Positions 52,864 to 61,720 of a DNA stretch of 64,000 nucleotides are shown here, in pieces. Position numbers and translations under genes: made by a program. The notes below the pieces were generated by a model that searched no databases, was not told the origin of the DNA, and saw only the letters and a program-made list of their open reading frames with translations. The DNA comes from Anaerovorax odorimutans (GTDB taxonomy: Bacteria; Bacillota; Clostridia; Peptostreptococcales; JAAYPU01): positions 83,339-147,338 of the forward strand of contig JAENZQ010000005.1 in NCBI GenBank assembly GCA_016841185.1. Reading direction: 5' to 3'. Numbering within the stretch: position 1 is the stretch's first letter; each line of letters starts with the position of its first letter.

Positions 52864-54237
52864 TTGAAGAAACATGAACAATACTCAAGGCAATTTGAAG
52901 ATCAAACACTTGATACTCTAAGCACTTTGACTGAAAAATGCAGCTACATTAATCCCGAGCTTTATACTAAATTCGAAGTAAAAAGAGGGCTTCGGGATAT
53001 TAGCGGAAGAGGCGTTCTGGCAGGATTAACAGAGATTGGGGAAGTCCATTCTTATATTATTGATGAGAATGAAATGATACCGGCACCCGGCCGGCTAATG
53101 TATCGGGGCATAGATATTATGGATATTACCAATGGTTTTATCAGTGAAAATCGGTTTGGATTTGAAGAAACATGTTATTTATTGCTTTTCGGGAAGTTGC
53201 CCAATAAAGATGAACTTAATGCCTTCAATAATCTTCTTACAATGTATAGACATCTTCCTGAAGAATTTGTAAGAGATATGATTATGAATGTACCCAGTAA
53301 AGATTTAATGAATGTCATGTCCAGAAGTGTGTTGACATTGTTTTCTCACGATGAATATGCGGATGACACATCTATAAGGAATGTGCTGAGACAATGTATT
53401 CAAATGATTGCGTATTTCCCCATGCTGGCAGTCTACGGATATCAGACATTTAAGCATTATTATGAGAATAAAAGTCTGGTGATTCACAGTCCAAGACCTG
53501 ATCTGGGAACAGCTGAAAATTTTTTGCATATGTTGAGGCCTGACAGTTCTTTTTCGAAAATTGAAGCGACTTTATTGGATTTGGCATTGGTGCTTCATGC
53601 CGAGCATGGAGGCGGAAACAATTCATCTTTTGTTACGCATGTGGCTACATCTTCCGGAACAGATACATATTCCGTTATGGCTGCTGCATTAGGTTGTTTG
53701 AAAGGTCCCAGGCATGGGGGTGCAAATATTAAAGTTGTCAAGATGTTCGAAGAAATAAAAGCGCACGTCAAGGATTGGGATGATGAGGAAGAAATCAGTA
53801 ATTATCTTGATAAAATCCTGCAGAAAAAAGCATTTGATCGTTCCGGCCTGATCTATGGTGTGGGGCATGCGGTGTATTCCATATCGGATCCAAGGGCTGT
53901 TATATTTAAGGACTATGTCAGGAAGCTTTCTGAGGCAAAAGGTATGACAGATGAGTTCAGGTTGTATGCAAAGGTTGAAAAGTTAGCGCCTAAAGTAATT
54001 GCTAAATCCAGGAAAATGTATAAAGGTGTCAGCATCAACGTTGATTTTTATTCCGGTTTTGTTTATAATATGTTGGATATTCCCATGGAATTATTTACAC
54101 CTATATTTGCTATGGCACGTATTGCCGGATGGAGTGCACACCGGATAGAAGAAATCGTAAACAATGGAAAAATTATCAGGCCCGCCTATAAAAGCATAGC
54201 ACCAAGACGTAAATATGTGCCCATTGATAATCGCTGA
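52864..54237 (+). CDS. Citrate synthase
   Basis: A 457-residue enzyme condensing oxaloacetate with acetyl-CoA (or a 2-methylcitrate-type variant). Catalytic regions are HAEHGGGNNSSFVTHVATSS, KGPRHGGANIKV and YGVGHAVYSISDPR, which hold the two His; the Asp lies in NVDFYSGF. It has an N-terminal extension of about 75 residues compared with short citrate synthases. TTG start behind AAGGAGGT; no ATG fits. No aconitase or isocitrate dehydrogenase gene is next to it, so it may serve glutamate synthesis. Confidence 0.92.
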   Translation: MKKHEQYSRQFEDQTLDTLSTLTEKCSYINPELYTKFEVKRGLRDISGRGVLAGLTEIGEVHSYIIDENEMIPAPGRLMYRGIDIMDITNGFISENRFGFEETCYLLLFGKLPNKDELNAFNNLLTMYRHLPEEFVRDMIMNVPSKDLMNVMSRSVLTLFSHDEYADDTSIRNVLRQCIQMIAYFPMLAVYGYQTFKHYYENKSLVIHSPRPDLGTAENFLHMLRPDSSFSKIEATLLDLALVLHAEHGGGNNSSFVTHVATSSGTDTYSVMAAALGCLKGPRHGGANIKVVKMFEEIKAHVKDWDDEEEISNYLDKILQKKAFDRSGLIYGVGHAVYSISDPRAVIFKDYVRKLSEAKGMTDEFRLYAKVEKLAPKVIAKSRKMYKGVSINVDFYSGFVYNMLDIPMELFTPIFAMARIAGWSAHRIEEIVNNGKIIRPAYKSIAPRRKYVPIDNR

Positions 54238-54265
54238 TTTACTAAGAATAATACAAATTAGTTAT

Positions 54266-54304
54266 AAAAAAGAGATTCTGTTTTTTTAGCAAAATCTCTT
54301 TTTT
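54266..54304 (+). terminator. Terminator after citrate synthase
   Basis: AAAAAAGAGATT pairs over 12 bp with AATCTCTTTTTT; the loop itself contains seven T. A second hairpin, GTAGATTTTGA-GAA-TCAAAATCTAC (54315-54339), follows and belongs to the 3-nt-loop family of the mosaic. Confidence 0.8.
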
Positions 54305-54458
54305 CTATTATTACGTAGATTTTGAGAATCAAAATCTACCATAAATCATAAATTATAATTCTTAATTCCTAAATCTTTATTGTCAGATGAAGTGTAATGA
54401 GGATAAATAATGGATTAGAAGTTTGCATATAATTTAAGATAATGAGGGGTTTTCATCA

Positions 54459-55841
54459 ATGAGGGGAGGCATAATAGAAAAGATAGGAGCTGGTATCATT
54501 CGTATGAATACGACAGATTTTAGCAGGTATCTGAGGAGTATGGTATTAGGCGTTGAAACTAAAATTCCACTGTCAAACGGCCAATATGTTACCGCCATTA
54601 ATTTTGATAATGCGGCCACAACTCCTCCGCTTATTTCTGTTATGAATGGGATTGTTAATTTTGCTCCATGGTATTCTTCCATTCATCGCGGAAAAGGATT
54701 TAAATCAAAGTTATCGTCCAATACCTATGAGGAAGGACGTCAAATCATATATGATTTTGTGAATGCCGATAGGTCAAAGGATGCACTGATTTTTACCAAG
54801 AATACAACGGAATCCATTAATATTGCCGCATATCGTCTTGCACAGGAAAATAATAAAGGCGTTATTCTATCAACAGATATGGAACACCTCGCCAATGATT
54901 TGCCCTGGAGAGATAAATTTATCGTTGAATATGTGGGTATAGATAGAGCAGGCAAGTTGTCTCTGGAGGATTTGGAAAATAAGCTGCTCCGGCATAACGG
55001 AAAAGTTTTGCTGGTAACAGTTACAGGTGCATCCAATGTTACGGGATATATCAATCCTATTCATGAAATTGCAAAAATGGCACACAAATACCATTCAAAA
55101 ATTTTGGTGGACGGTGCACAGCTGGTGCCTCATGTTCCTGTAGATATGAAACCTCATGGCGCTCCGGAGCATATTGATTATCTGGCTTTTTCTGCCCACA
55201 AAATGTATGCACCTTTTGGAGCAGGTGTTTTGGTAGGACCCCGGGAGTCTTTCGAAAAAGGAGAGCCCGTTTATAAAGGAGGAGGAGATGTAAGGCTTGT
55301 TTCTCAAAAATTTATTCAATGGGCAGACCCTCCTGCAAAGGATGAGGCCGGAACGCCGAATATAATGGGTGTAAATGCATTGATCGATGCTGTCAGGACT
55401 TTGAAAATGGTTGGAATGGATGCAATTCATCATTATGAAAATACGTTAATCCATTATGCGGCAAACAAATTGAAAAATATTCCCGGTATTGATTTGTATT
55501 GCTATGATAAAAAGGAAGATGAGAGAGTGGCTCTTATTTCCTTTACATTAAAAGGAATGCCCCATCCTCTGCTGGCAGAGATACTCTCAAGAGAAGGCGG
55601 CATTGCAGTAAGAGACGGCATGTTTTGTGCCCATCCATATATCGAAAAAATGTTGGGTTTATCTGATGTGGATTTAGAATATTTCCGTACAAATGAAGAA
55701 GCTTTGATTCCGGGAATGGTCAGAATCAGTTTTGGGCTTTATAATAATGTAAGCGAAATCAACCATTTGATTAAATTGTTGGATAACATCTCAAAAAATA
55801 TAAAATCTTACTTATCTTTATATAAACCACTGATGTTCTGA
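54459..55841 (+). CDS. Class V aminotransferase / cysteine desulfurase-like protein
   Basis: A 460-residue PLP enzyme. The N-terminal INFDNAATTPP is typical of class V; the PLP lysine lies in AFSAHKMYAPFGAG, and an Asp in DGAQLVPHVPVDM contacts the cofactor. A Cys in RDGMFCAHPYI could be the persulfide Cys, but the usual SufS/NifS loop is not clear. No iron-sulfur genes are near. ATG at 54459 with GAGGGG upstream; a start at 54504 is possible. Substrate not identified. Confidence 0.82.
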   Translation: MRGGIIEKIGAGIIRMNTTDFSRYLRSMVLGVETKIPLSNGQYVTAINFDNAATTPPLISVMNGIVNFAPWYSSIHRGKGFKSKLSSNTYEEGRQIIYDFVNADRSKDALIFTKNTTESINIAAYRLAQENNKGVILSTDMEHLANDLPWRDKFIVEYVGIDRAGKLSLEDLENKLLRHNGKVLLVTVTGASNVTGYINPIHEIAKMAHKYHSKILVDGAQLVPHVPVDMKPHGAPEHIDYLAFSAHKMYAPFGAGVLVGPRESFEKGEPVYKGGGDVRLVSQKFIQWADPPAKDEAGTPNIMGVNALIDAVRTLKMVGMDAIHHYENTLIHYAANKLKNIPGIDLYCYDKKEDERVALISFTLKGMPHPLLAEILSREGGIAVRDGMFCAHPYIEKMLGLSDVDLEYFRTNEEALIPGMVRISFGLYNNVSEINHLIKLLDNISKNIKSYLSLYKPLMF

Positions 55842-56023
55842 TTTCAACTGGGATTAAGAAAAAGATAAAATATAATCTCCAAATTCGATACGGATAATTA
55901 TTTATACAGGTTTATTCAAAAGAAGATTATATATTATTCAACAATCTCATATATTAAGGCTGAAATTTATGATTGATCTGCAGACTTTTAAAAAATTTTT
56001 TTTCACCAAATGTATATTTTATC

Positions 56024-56032
56024 TGTTATAAT
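56024..56032 (+). promoter_or_regulatory. Extended -10 promoter of the liv operon
   Basis: TGTTATAAT: a perfect TATAAT with the TGN extension. The -35 region is poor (CACCAA at 17 nt), as expected for extended -10 promoters. Confidence 0.6.
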
Positions 56033-56070
56033 ATTATTGCTTTAAATATTTTAAAAGTGAGGGGAGAAAA

Positions 56071-57246
56071 ATGAAAAGAAAAATATCTTTATTTTTGGTC
56101 ATTTTACTAATGACTTCAGCTTTTCTGTTTGGTTGTGGTACAAGTGAACCTGAGAGTGAAGAAACCGGCGGAGAAGAGGAAGTCATTAAAATTGGCGTGT
56201 TTGAACCTTTTACCGGAGCAAATGCTGCGGGCGGGGCATTGGAAAAAGAAGGTATTGAATTAGCCCATGAACTATATCCGGAGGTTCTTGGGAAGCAGGT
56301 TGAAGTTGTTTATGTAGACAACAAATCGGACAAAGTTGAAGCGGCAAATGCAGCAAGAAACCTTGTTGATAAAGAACAAGTTGCGGTAGTTCTCGGCAGT
56401 TGGGGAAGCTCCTTCTCAATGGCGGCAGGTCCGATTTATCAGGAAGCTCAGGTCCCGGCCATCGGAACTTCATGTACAAATCCTCTTGTAACTCTCGGAA
56501 ATGAATATTATTTCAGAGTATGCTTTATTGATTCATTCCAGGGTGTTGTAATGGCAAATTATGCATATAATGAAGCCGGTGCCGAAAAGATTGCCATTAT
56601 TCAGGAGATATCCAACGATTATTCCGTTGCACTGTCTCAGATTTTCCAGAATGAATTTATAGAATTGACAGGTGACGAGAATGCCATTGTCAGTGTAAGT
56701 AATTATAATACAGGGGACCAGGATTTTACTGCTCAGTTGACATCCATTAAAGAGTTAGGTGCAGATGCCATATTTGCTCCGGGTAACTTCACGGAATCCG
56801 CATTATTGATGAAGCAGGCAAAAGAGCTTGGTATTGACATTCCTTTCCTTGGAGCAGATACATGGGAAACACCTGAAGTTATTGATATTGGAGGGGATGC
56901 CGTTGAGGGCGCCGTGTTCTCAACATTCTTTGATTCAGCAGTGCCTTTGACAGACGAAACCACTGTTTTCCTGGACGCATACAAAGCAAAATATGGCGAG
57001 GATAAAGAGCCTGCAGCGGTAACAGCACTGGCATATGATGCCTATATTCTTGCCTTGGATGCTATCGAGCGAGCCGGTTCCACTGAAGGCCCTGCTATAA
57101 GAGATGCTTTAGCAGCAACCGAAAATTTTCCGGGAGCGGCTGGAATCGTTACTCTGGATGAAAATGGCGATGCTGTAAAATCTGCTATCATCAAGACCAT
57201 CGAAAATGGTGAATTCACATATAAATCCACGGTTGAACCTTTCTAA
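56071..57246 (+). CDS. livJ: Branched-chain amino acid ABC transporter, substrate-binding lipoprotein (LivJ)
   Basis: A 391-residue binding protein of the receptor-type (peripla_BP_6) family. The lipoprotein signal ends at LFGC (about residue 22), followed by an acidic linker. The first domain has IGVFEPFTGANAAGG and the motif LGSWGSSFSMAAGPIYQEA. It captures branched-chain amino acids or a similar ligand outside the membrane. It is first in livJHMGF, with two hairpins before livH that may let it be made in excess. Confidence 0.92.
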   Translation: MKRKISLFLVILLMTSAFLFGCGTSEPESEETGGEEEVIKIGVFEPFTGANAAGGALEKEGIELAHELYPEVLGKQVEVVYVDNKSDKVEAANAARNLVDKEQVAVVLGSWGSSFSMAAGPIYQEAQVPAIGTSCTNPLVTLGNEYYFRVCFIDSFQGVVMANYAYNEAGAEKIAIIQEISNDYSVALSQIFQNEFIELTGDENAIVSVSNYNTGDQDFTAQLTSIKELGADAIFAPGNFTESALLMKQAKELGIDIPFLGADTWETPEVIDIGGDAVEGAVFSTFFDSAVPLTDETTVFLDAYKAKYGEDKEPAAVTALAYDAYILALDAIERAGSTEGPAIRDALAATENFPGAAGIVTLDENGDAVKSAIIKTIENGEFTYKSTVEPF

Positions 57247-57261
57247 GAAAGAAGAGAAGGT

Positions 57262-57308
57262 CAATAATGTAGTCTTCCTTTCATAGGAAGACTACATTAT
57301 TGTGTTTT
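57262..57308 (+). terminator. Partial terminator between livJ and livH
   Basis: A perfect 17-bp stem, CAATAATGTAGTCTTCC with GGAAGACTACATTATTG, and a 7-nt loop, followed by TGTTTTG. The T-run is short, so it should stop only part of the transcripts and protect the livJ mRNA 3' end. Confidence 0.7.
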
Positions 57309-57369
57309 GTCTTAGGTTTGAAATTTATAATAGATAGACCTTAAGTTAAATTTGAAACCTAAGACAAAA
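57305..57369 (+). other. Second long hairpin before livH
   Basis: TTTTGTCTTAGGTTT (57305-57319) pairs with AAACCTAAGACAAAA (57355-57369); after a G-G mismatch the stem continues for 7 bp around a 19-nt loop. It ends 14 nt before the GGGGGGG ribosome site of livH, where it could affect translation or RNA processing. Confidence 0.65.
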
Positions 57370-57396
57370 TTTATATTAATTATGGGGGGGCAAATA

Positions 57397-58302
57397 ATGA
57401 GCTTAAATATATTCATGCAGCAGTTGGTAAACGCAGCTTCTCTCGGAAGTTTATATGCATTGTTGGCAATTGGCTACACAATGGTATACGGCATTTTAAG
57501 ATTGATAAACTTTGCTCATGGTGATATTTTCATGTTGAGCACTTATATTGCATTTTATGCCATGACGTCTTTTCTGCTTCCATGGTATATATCATTTGCT
57601 ATTGCAATTATCCTGACGATTTTATTTGGAATATTACTTGAAAGAGGTGCCTACAGGCCCTTAAGGAATTCTCCGAGAATTTCTATTATGATTTCTGCCA
57701 TTGCTGCATCCTTTCTAATTGAAAATCTTGCTATTGTAATTTTTGGCGGAAGACCTAAAGCTTTTCCCTCGGTTCCCGCATTTTCAAAAATAATCAGTAT
57801 ATCCGGTGTCAGTACATCCAGCATTTCCGTTATTATTCCCATCGTAACTTTTATCGTATTGATCTTGCTGGGATATATCGTAAATCAGACAAAAATGGGA
57901 ATGGCGATGCGTGCAGTTTCAAAAGATTACGAAGCTGCAAGACTGATGGGCATTAACGTCAATACTGTTATTTCATTTACCTTTGGGATCGGCTCCGGAT
58001 TAGCTGCAATAGGTGGTGTTATGTGGGGACTTAAATATCCGCAGCTTATTCCCCTTATGGGACTGATGCCTGGTTTGAAGTGTTTTATAGCCGCTGTGGT
58101 AGGCGGAATAGGGGACATAAAAGGAGCTGTTATCGGAGGTTTCATCCTGGGATTTGGAGAAATCATGATCGTAGCGGTTTCCGCTTTTCTGCCTTATGAT
58201 TTATCAGGATACAGGGATGCTTTTGCTTTTGTTTTGCTGATTGCGATATTACTTCTGAAACCCTCCGGAATAATGGGTAAAAGTTCTGTAGAGAAGGTGT
58301 AG
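57397..58302 (+). CDS. livH: Branched-chain amino acid ABC permease LivH
   Basis: A 301-residue membrane subunit with about eight segments. The N terminus has the LivH pattern AASLGSLYALLAIGYTMVYG and RLINFAHGDIFML; the cytoplasmic coupling loop is MRAVSKDYEAARLMGIN. ATG 57397 follows a run of G; an upstream in-frame extension overlaps the hairpin and is rejected. Confidence 0.94.
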   Translation: MSLNIFMQQLVNAASLGSLYALLAIGYTMVYGILRLINFAHGDIFMLSTYIAFYAMTSFLLPWYISFAIAIILTILFGILLERGAYRPLRNSPRISIMISAIAASFLIENLAIVIFGGRPKAFPSVPAFSKIISISGVSTSSISVIIPIVTFIVLILLGYIVNQTKMGMAMRAVSKDYEAARLMGINVNTVISFTFGIGSGLAAIGGVMWGLKYPQLIPLMGLMPGLKCFIAAVVGGIGDIKGAVIGGFILGFGEIMIVAVSAFLPYDLSGYRDAFAFVLLIAILLLKPSGIMGKSSVEKV

Positions 58303-58304
58303 CC

Positions 58305-59408
58305 ATGAAAGAAAAGACATTAAGGACACTTAGTTGGGGATGGTGGTTAAAAAACTTAGTAACCAACAAGAACAATCTATATACCATCATTGCCATTGTA
58401 TTTACTCTGTTGATTATAGGTGTTTTAAACAATACATTGGACAATTATCAAATCAGAATTTTTAACTTATGTGCCATCTATATTATTCTGGCTTTGAGCA
58501 TGAACTTGATCAACGGATTTGTAGGATTGTTTTCTTTAGGACATGCTGGCTTTATGGCTATAGGGGCATATACTTGCGCCCTTCTTACCATGTCTCCCGA
58601 AGTGAAGCAGATGAATTTCTTTTTGAAACCTATCGTACCCTGGCTTGCAAACGTACAGCTGCCTTTTCCCGCAGGTGTTTTGATAGCCGGAATCATGGCG
58701 GCTGTTGCAGGTGCTCTTATAGGAGCTCCGGTTTTACGGCTTAAGGATGATTATCTTGCCATTGCAACATTGGGTTTTGCTGAAATCATTAGAATTGTTT
58801 TTACAAATTTGCAAAGCATCACCAATGGTGCTTTAGGTTTAAAAGGTCTTCCAAATACGGTAAATGTCTGGTGGACATGGGGGATTGCCATTGCTACTAT
58901 TATATTTATGATTCTTTTGATCAAAGGCAGTTATGGAAAAGCCTTCAAAGCCATACGTGAAGATGAAATAGCAGCGGAAGCAATGGGAATCAGCCTTTTC
59001 AAACATAAAATGATGGCTTTTGTAATAGGCAGCTTTTTAGCGGGAGTAGGGGGTGCATTGTTGGGGCATCTCATGGGAACCATTGACCCGCTCATGTTCA
59101 GATTTCTCCTTACTTTCAATATTGTTCTGATTGTTGTTTTCGGCGGAATCGGTAGCATTACGGGGAATGTAATTTCTGCAGTTATTGTGACCATTATGAT
59201 GGAAATATTGAGAGTGCTGGATGGGAAAATGGATTTTGGGTTCATAGAGATTCAGGGAATCCCCGGTTTGAGAATGGTAATGTTTTCACTTATTCTGATG
59301 ATTGTTATCCTGTATTGGCAAAGAGGATTAATGGGCACAAAGGAGTTTTCCTGGTCATGGCTTGGAAAAATATCAAGGCGTGTTGTTTTCAGAACCAAAG
59401 ATTGCTGA
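58305..59408 (+). CDS. livM: Branched-chain amino acid ABC permease LivM
   Basis: A 367-residue partner of LivH. A cytoplasmic N-terminal stretch of about 25 residues, then about nine segments with the hallmarks NLINGFVGLFSLGHAGFMAI and FKAIREDEIAAEAMGI (coupling helix). Two bases separate it from livH; AGAAGGTG is the ribosome site. Confidence 0.94.
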   Translation: MKEKTLRTLSWGWWLKNLVTNKNNLYTIIAIVFTLLIIGVLNNTLDNYQIRIFNLCAIYIILALSMNLINGFVGLFSLGHAGFMAIGAYTCALLTMSPEVKQMNFFLKPIVPWLANVQLPFPAGVLIAGIMAAVAGALIGAPVLRLKDDYLAIATLGFAEIIRIVFTNLQSITNGALGLKGLPNTVNVWWTWGIAIATIIFMILLIKGSYGKAFKAIREDEIAAEAMGISLFKHKMMAFVIGSFLAGVGGALLGHLMGTIDPLMFRFLLTFNIVLIVVFGGIGSITGNVISAVIVTIMMEILRVLDGKMDFGFIEIQGIPGLRMVMFSLILMIVILYWQRGLMGTKEFSWSWLGKISRRVVFRTKDC

Positions 59409-59425
59409 AAGGGATGTGAAAGACA

Positions 59426-60187
59426 ATGGCGATATTAAAAACAGATAATATTACGATGCAGTTTGGAGGCCTGACCGCAGTATCAGACTTAAAAATAGAG
59501 TTGGAAAAGAATCAGATTGCAGGTTTAATCGGACCCAATGGTGCAGGAAAAACAACGGCATTCAATATGATTACAGGCGTGTATGTGCCCACAAAGGGAA
59601 AGATTTTTTATAATGATATGGATATTACCATGAAAAAACCTCATGAAATTACCAAACTTGGTATTGCCAGGACCTTTCAAAATATCCGGCTTTTTAAAGA
59701 ACTTTCCGTTTTAGATAATGTATTTGTTGCCAATCATCTGAGACTTAAATCCAACTGGGTATCATCGGTCATAAGAACGCCTCAGTATACTCTGAAAGAA
59801 AAAGAAATGCATGAAAAGTCTCTTGATTTGTTAGAAAAAGTAGGACTAATAGATGTAAAGGATGAAGATTCTTATTCACTTCCCTACGGTATGCAAAGGC
59901 GGTTAGAGATAGCAAGAGCTCTTGCAACAAAGCCTGAAGTGCTTTTGCTGGATGAACCGGCGGCAGGAATGAACCCTCAGGAATCACAGGATTTGATGAG
60001 TTTTATCTCAAGAATAAGAGACGAATTCAATCTGACCATACTTATGATAGAGCATCATATGCAGGTGGTAATGGGGATCTGTGAGAAAATATATGTCCTG
60101 GATTACGGTGTTACCATTGCACAAGGGAACCCTTTTGAAATACAGAACAATCAGAAAGTAATAGAAGCTTATTTAGGAGTGGATTAA
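59426..60187 (+). CDS. livG: Branched-chain amino acid ABC ATPase LivG
   Basis: A 253-residue ATPase with Walker A GPNGAGKTT, Q-loop ARTFQNIRLF, signature LPYGMQRRLE in a LivG-typical form, Walker B VLLLDEPAAGMNP and H-loop IEHHMQVVM. It pairs with LivF to power LivHM. Confidence 0.95.
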   Translation: MAILKTDNITMQFGGLTAVSDLKIELEKNQIAGLIGPNGAGKTTAFNMITGVYVPTKGKIFYNDMDITMKKPHEITKLGIARTFQNIRLFKELSVLDNVFVANHLRLKSNWVSSVIRTPQYTLKEKEMHEKSLDLLEKVGLIDVKDEDSYSLPYGMQRRLEIARALATKPEVLLLDEPAAGMNPQESQDLMSFISRIRDEFNLTILMIEHHMQVVMGICEKIYVLDYGVTIAQGNPFEIQNNQKVIEAYLGVD

Positions 60188-60189
60188 AC

Positions 60190-60924
60190 ATGTTGAAAAT
60201 AGAAAACCTGCATGTGTTTTATGGGGGAATACATGCACTTAAAGGAATTAATCTGAATGTGGAAAAAGGTAAGACCATTTCACTTATTGGTGCCAACGGA
60301 GCGGGAAAAAGTACCACTCTAAGGTGTATTATGGGACTGGTAAAAAAAAGTGAAGGATCCATTGTTTATGACGGTAAAGATTTAACGGGATTTAAAACGA
60401 GAGATATTGTTAAGATGGGCCTGGTTCTGACTCCTGAAGGCAGAAGAATATTTCCAAATCTTTCAGTCAAAGAAAATATAATGCTGGGGGCATATACAAG
60501 AACAGATAAAACTGAAATAGAAAGGGATTTCGATAGAGTTTATGAGCTTTTTCCACGTCTCAAAGAGCGGGAATGGCAGGTTGCAGGTACCCTTTCGGGA
60601 GGAGAACAGCAGATGTTGGCAGTTGGGCGTTCTCTTATGAGCAAACCCAAGCTGATTATGATGGATGAGCCGTCCTTAGGATTGGCCCCTCTGATTGTAA
60701 AGAATATTTTTGAGATCATTAGAGAAATAAATGATAATGGTGTGACGGTGCTTCTTATTGAACAGAATGCTAAGGCTGCCTTAGAGATTGCAGATTATGC
60801 TTATGTACTGGAAACCGGAAAAATCACATTAGAAGGTAAGGGCAGTGACCTTCTGAATGATCCTGATGTGCAGAAGGCTTATCTTGGAGAAGCGGTTACT
60901 AAAAATATTGAAAAAAATGAGTAA
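60190..60924 (+). CDS. livF: Branched-chain amino acid ABC ATPase LivF
   Basis: A 244-residue ATPase with Walker A GANGAGKST, Q-loop LTPEGRRIFPNLSV, signature LSGGEQQML and Walker B LIMMDEPSLGLAP. It lacks the H-loop His (IEQNAKAALE), as LivF proteins normally do. Two bases after livG; last gene of the operon. Confidence 0.95.
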   Translation: MLKIENLHVFYGGIHALKGINLNVEKGKTISLIGANGAGKSTTLRCIMGLVKKSEGSIVYDGKDLTGFKTRDIVKMGLVLTPEGRRIFPNLSVKENIMLGAYTRTDKTEIERDFDRVYELFPRLKEREWQVAGTLSGGEQQMLAVGRSLMSKPKLIMMDEPSLGLAPLIVKNIFEIIREINDNGVTVLLIEQNAKAALEIADYAYVLETGKITLEGKGSDLLNDPDVQKAYLGEAVTKNIEKNE

Positions 60925-60954
60925 ATCCTTCCTGATTACGGGTTGGAACAATAT

Positions 60955-60984
60955 TTGACATTGAATAATACATCTATTTATAGT
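60955..60984 (+). promoter_or_regulatory. Promoter of the FMN-binding/lipoprotein/ECF cluster
   Basis: TTGACA (60955-60960) and TATAGT (60979-60984, 5 of 6) with an 18-nt gap. The start site near 60991 gives a leader of about 197 nt before the first gene, with a terminator in it. Confidence 0.65.
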
Positions 60985-61056
60985 ATTATTAATATTAATA
61001 TTTATTGTTATTGTCTCCGAACTTTTTATCCTAAGCATATTCATATGTATGGAGAA

Positions 61057-61132
61057 AAGTCGACAGGGTATGATTGGAAACAGACATGCCTTCCAGTGTG
61101 AAAAGGAGATCATCCGGAAAAATTTTCGACTT
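61057..61132 (+). ncRNA. Candidate structured leader RNA (possible riboswitch)
   Basis: AAGTCGA (61057-61063) can pair with TCGACTT (61126-61132) and close a junction. Inside, GGTATG (61067-61072) pairs with CATGCC (61085-61090) across a 12-nt loop, and TTCC (61091-61094) with GGAA (61116-61119). A terminator starts two bases after the closing stem. The layout, aptamer-like fold then terminator then gene, is that of a riboswitch, but it does not match the FMN, TPP, cobalamin, SAM, Moco or c-di-GMP classes as I know them. Confidence 0.4.
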
Positions 61133-61133
61133 G

Positions 61134-61169
61134 ACTTCTTTTCATCTTGAAAAGAAGTTTTATTTTTAT
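61134..61169 (+). terminator. Terminator in the leader of the FMN-binding gene
   Basis: A 10-bp stem, ACTTCTTTTC with GAAAAGAAGT, a 5-nt loop ATCTT, then TTTATTTTTAT. It ends about 20 nt before the gene start and must be passed for the cluster to be expressed. Confidence 0.75.
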
Positions 61170-61187
61170 AGAGCTAAGGGGCTGATA

Positions 61188-61706
61188 TTGTTCAATAGAA
61201 TTTTTATAAAAACTATAAAGTTATTTATCATAGCCGTTATAATTGCAGTATTGGTATATGCACATGACCATGAGAAGCAGTCCATGCATGCATACTATCC
61301 GGATGCTTTTATTTTTAGGATACATAAATCTGAGACAGATCGGATTTATCGAGTATATCAGATTTTTGAAGACCATAAAGTTTCAAGAGTGGGGCAGATC
61401 GTAAATGTCAATGGATACAAATCGGATATTGAGCTGCTGGTTATAATTGATACACGTAACAATACGGTAGAAAGAGTTATACTTTTAAAAGAACATGAGT
61501 CTGAGGATTATGGAGAATATATCCGACAGAATTGGTATCTGAAGCGATTCCATGGGAAAACAGCAGATATGCTTCTGGATATTGCAAAAATTCGTGAAGA
61601 AAAAGAAAATGATGTGGTGATTGTGACGGGCGCAACCATATCCAGTGCAGCAGTTGTTTACGGTGTTAACTTGTGTATTGAGAATTATAATATGAATATA
61701 AGATGA
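61188..61706 (+). CDS. FMN-binding domain protein (RnfG/NqrC-like flavinylation domain)
   Basis: A 172-residue membrane-anchored protein. One N-terminal membrane helix (about 10-25) is followed by an extracytoplasmic FMN-binding domain with VIVTGATISSAAV; the Thr or Ser in GATISS would carry FMN attached by an ApbE-type transferase. TTG at 61188 with AAGGGG at 7-nt spacing is the chosen start: it gives a clean signal anchor, while a longer frame from 61074 runs through the structured leader and terminator. No apbE gene lies in the window. Confidence 0.8.
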   Translation: MFNRIFIKTIKLFIIAVIIAVLVYAHDHEKQSMHAYYPDAFIFRIHKSETDRIYRVYQIFEDHKVSRVGQIVNVNGYKSDIELLVIIDTRNNTVERVILLKEHESEDYGEYIRQNWYLKRFHGKTADMLLDIAKIREEKENDVVIVTGATISSAAVVYGVNLCIENYNMNIR

Positions 61707-61720
61707 GAGAGGTGTTTCAT

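Noticed and set aside
57352..57396. Longer livH start
   Set aside because: The in-frame extension lies in the 3' arm of a long hairpin and lacks a ribosome site; ATG 57397 is preceded by a G-run at normal distance and gives the usual LivH N terminus.
61057..61132. Known FMN, TPP or cyclic di-GMP riboswitch
   Set aside because: The conserved core sequences of these classes, as I know them, are not found in this leader; only the general layout is riboswitch-like.
61074..61187. N-terminal extension of the FMN-binding protein from the ATG at 61074
   Set aside because: The extension has no ribosome site, runs through the structured leader and the terminator, and would put 38 polar residues before the membrane anchor. 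TTG at 61188 has a proper ribosome site.
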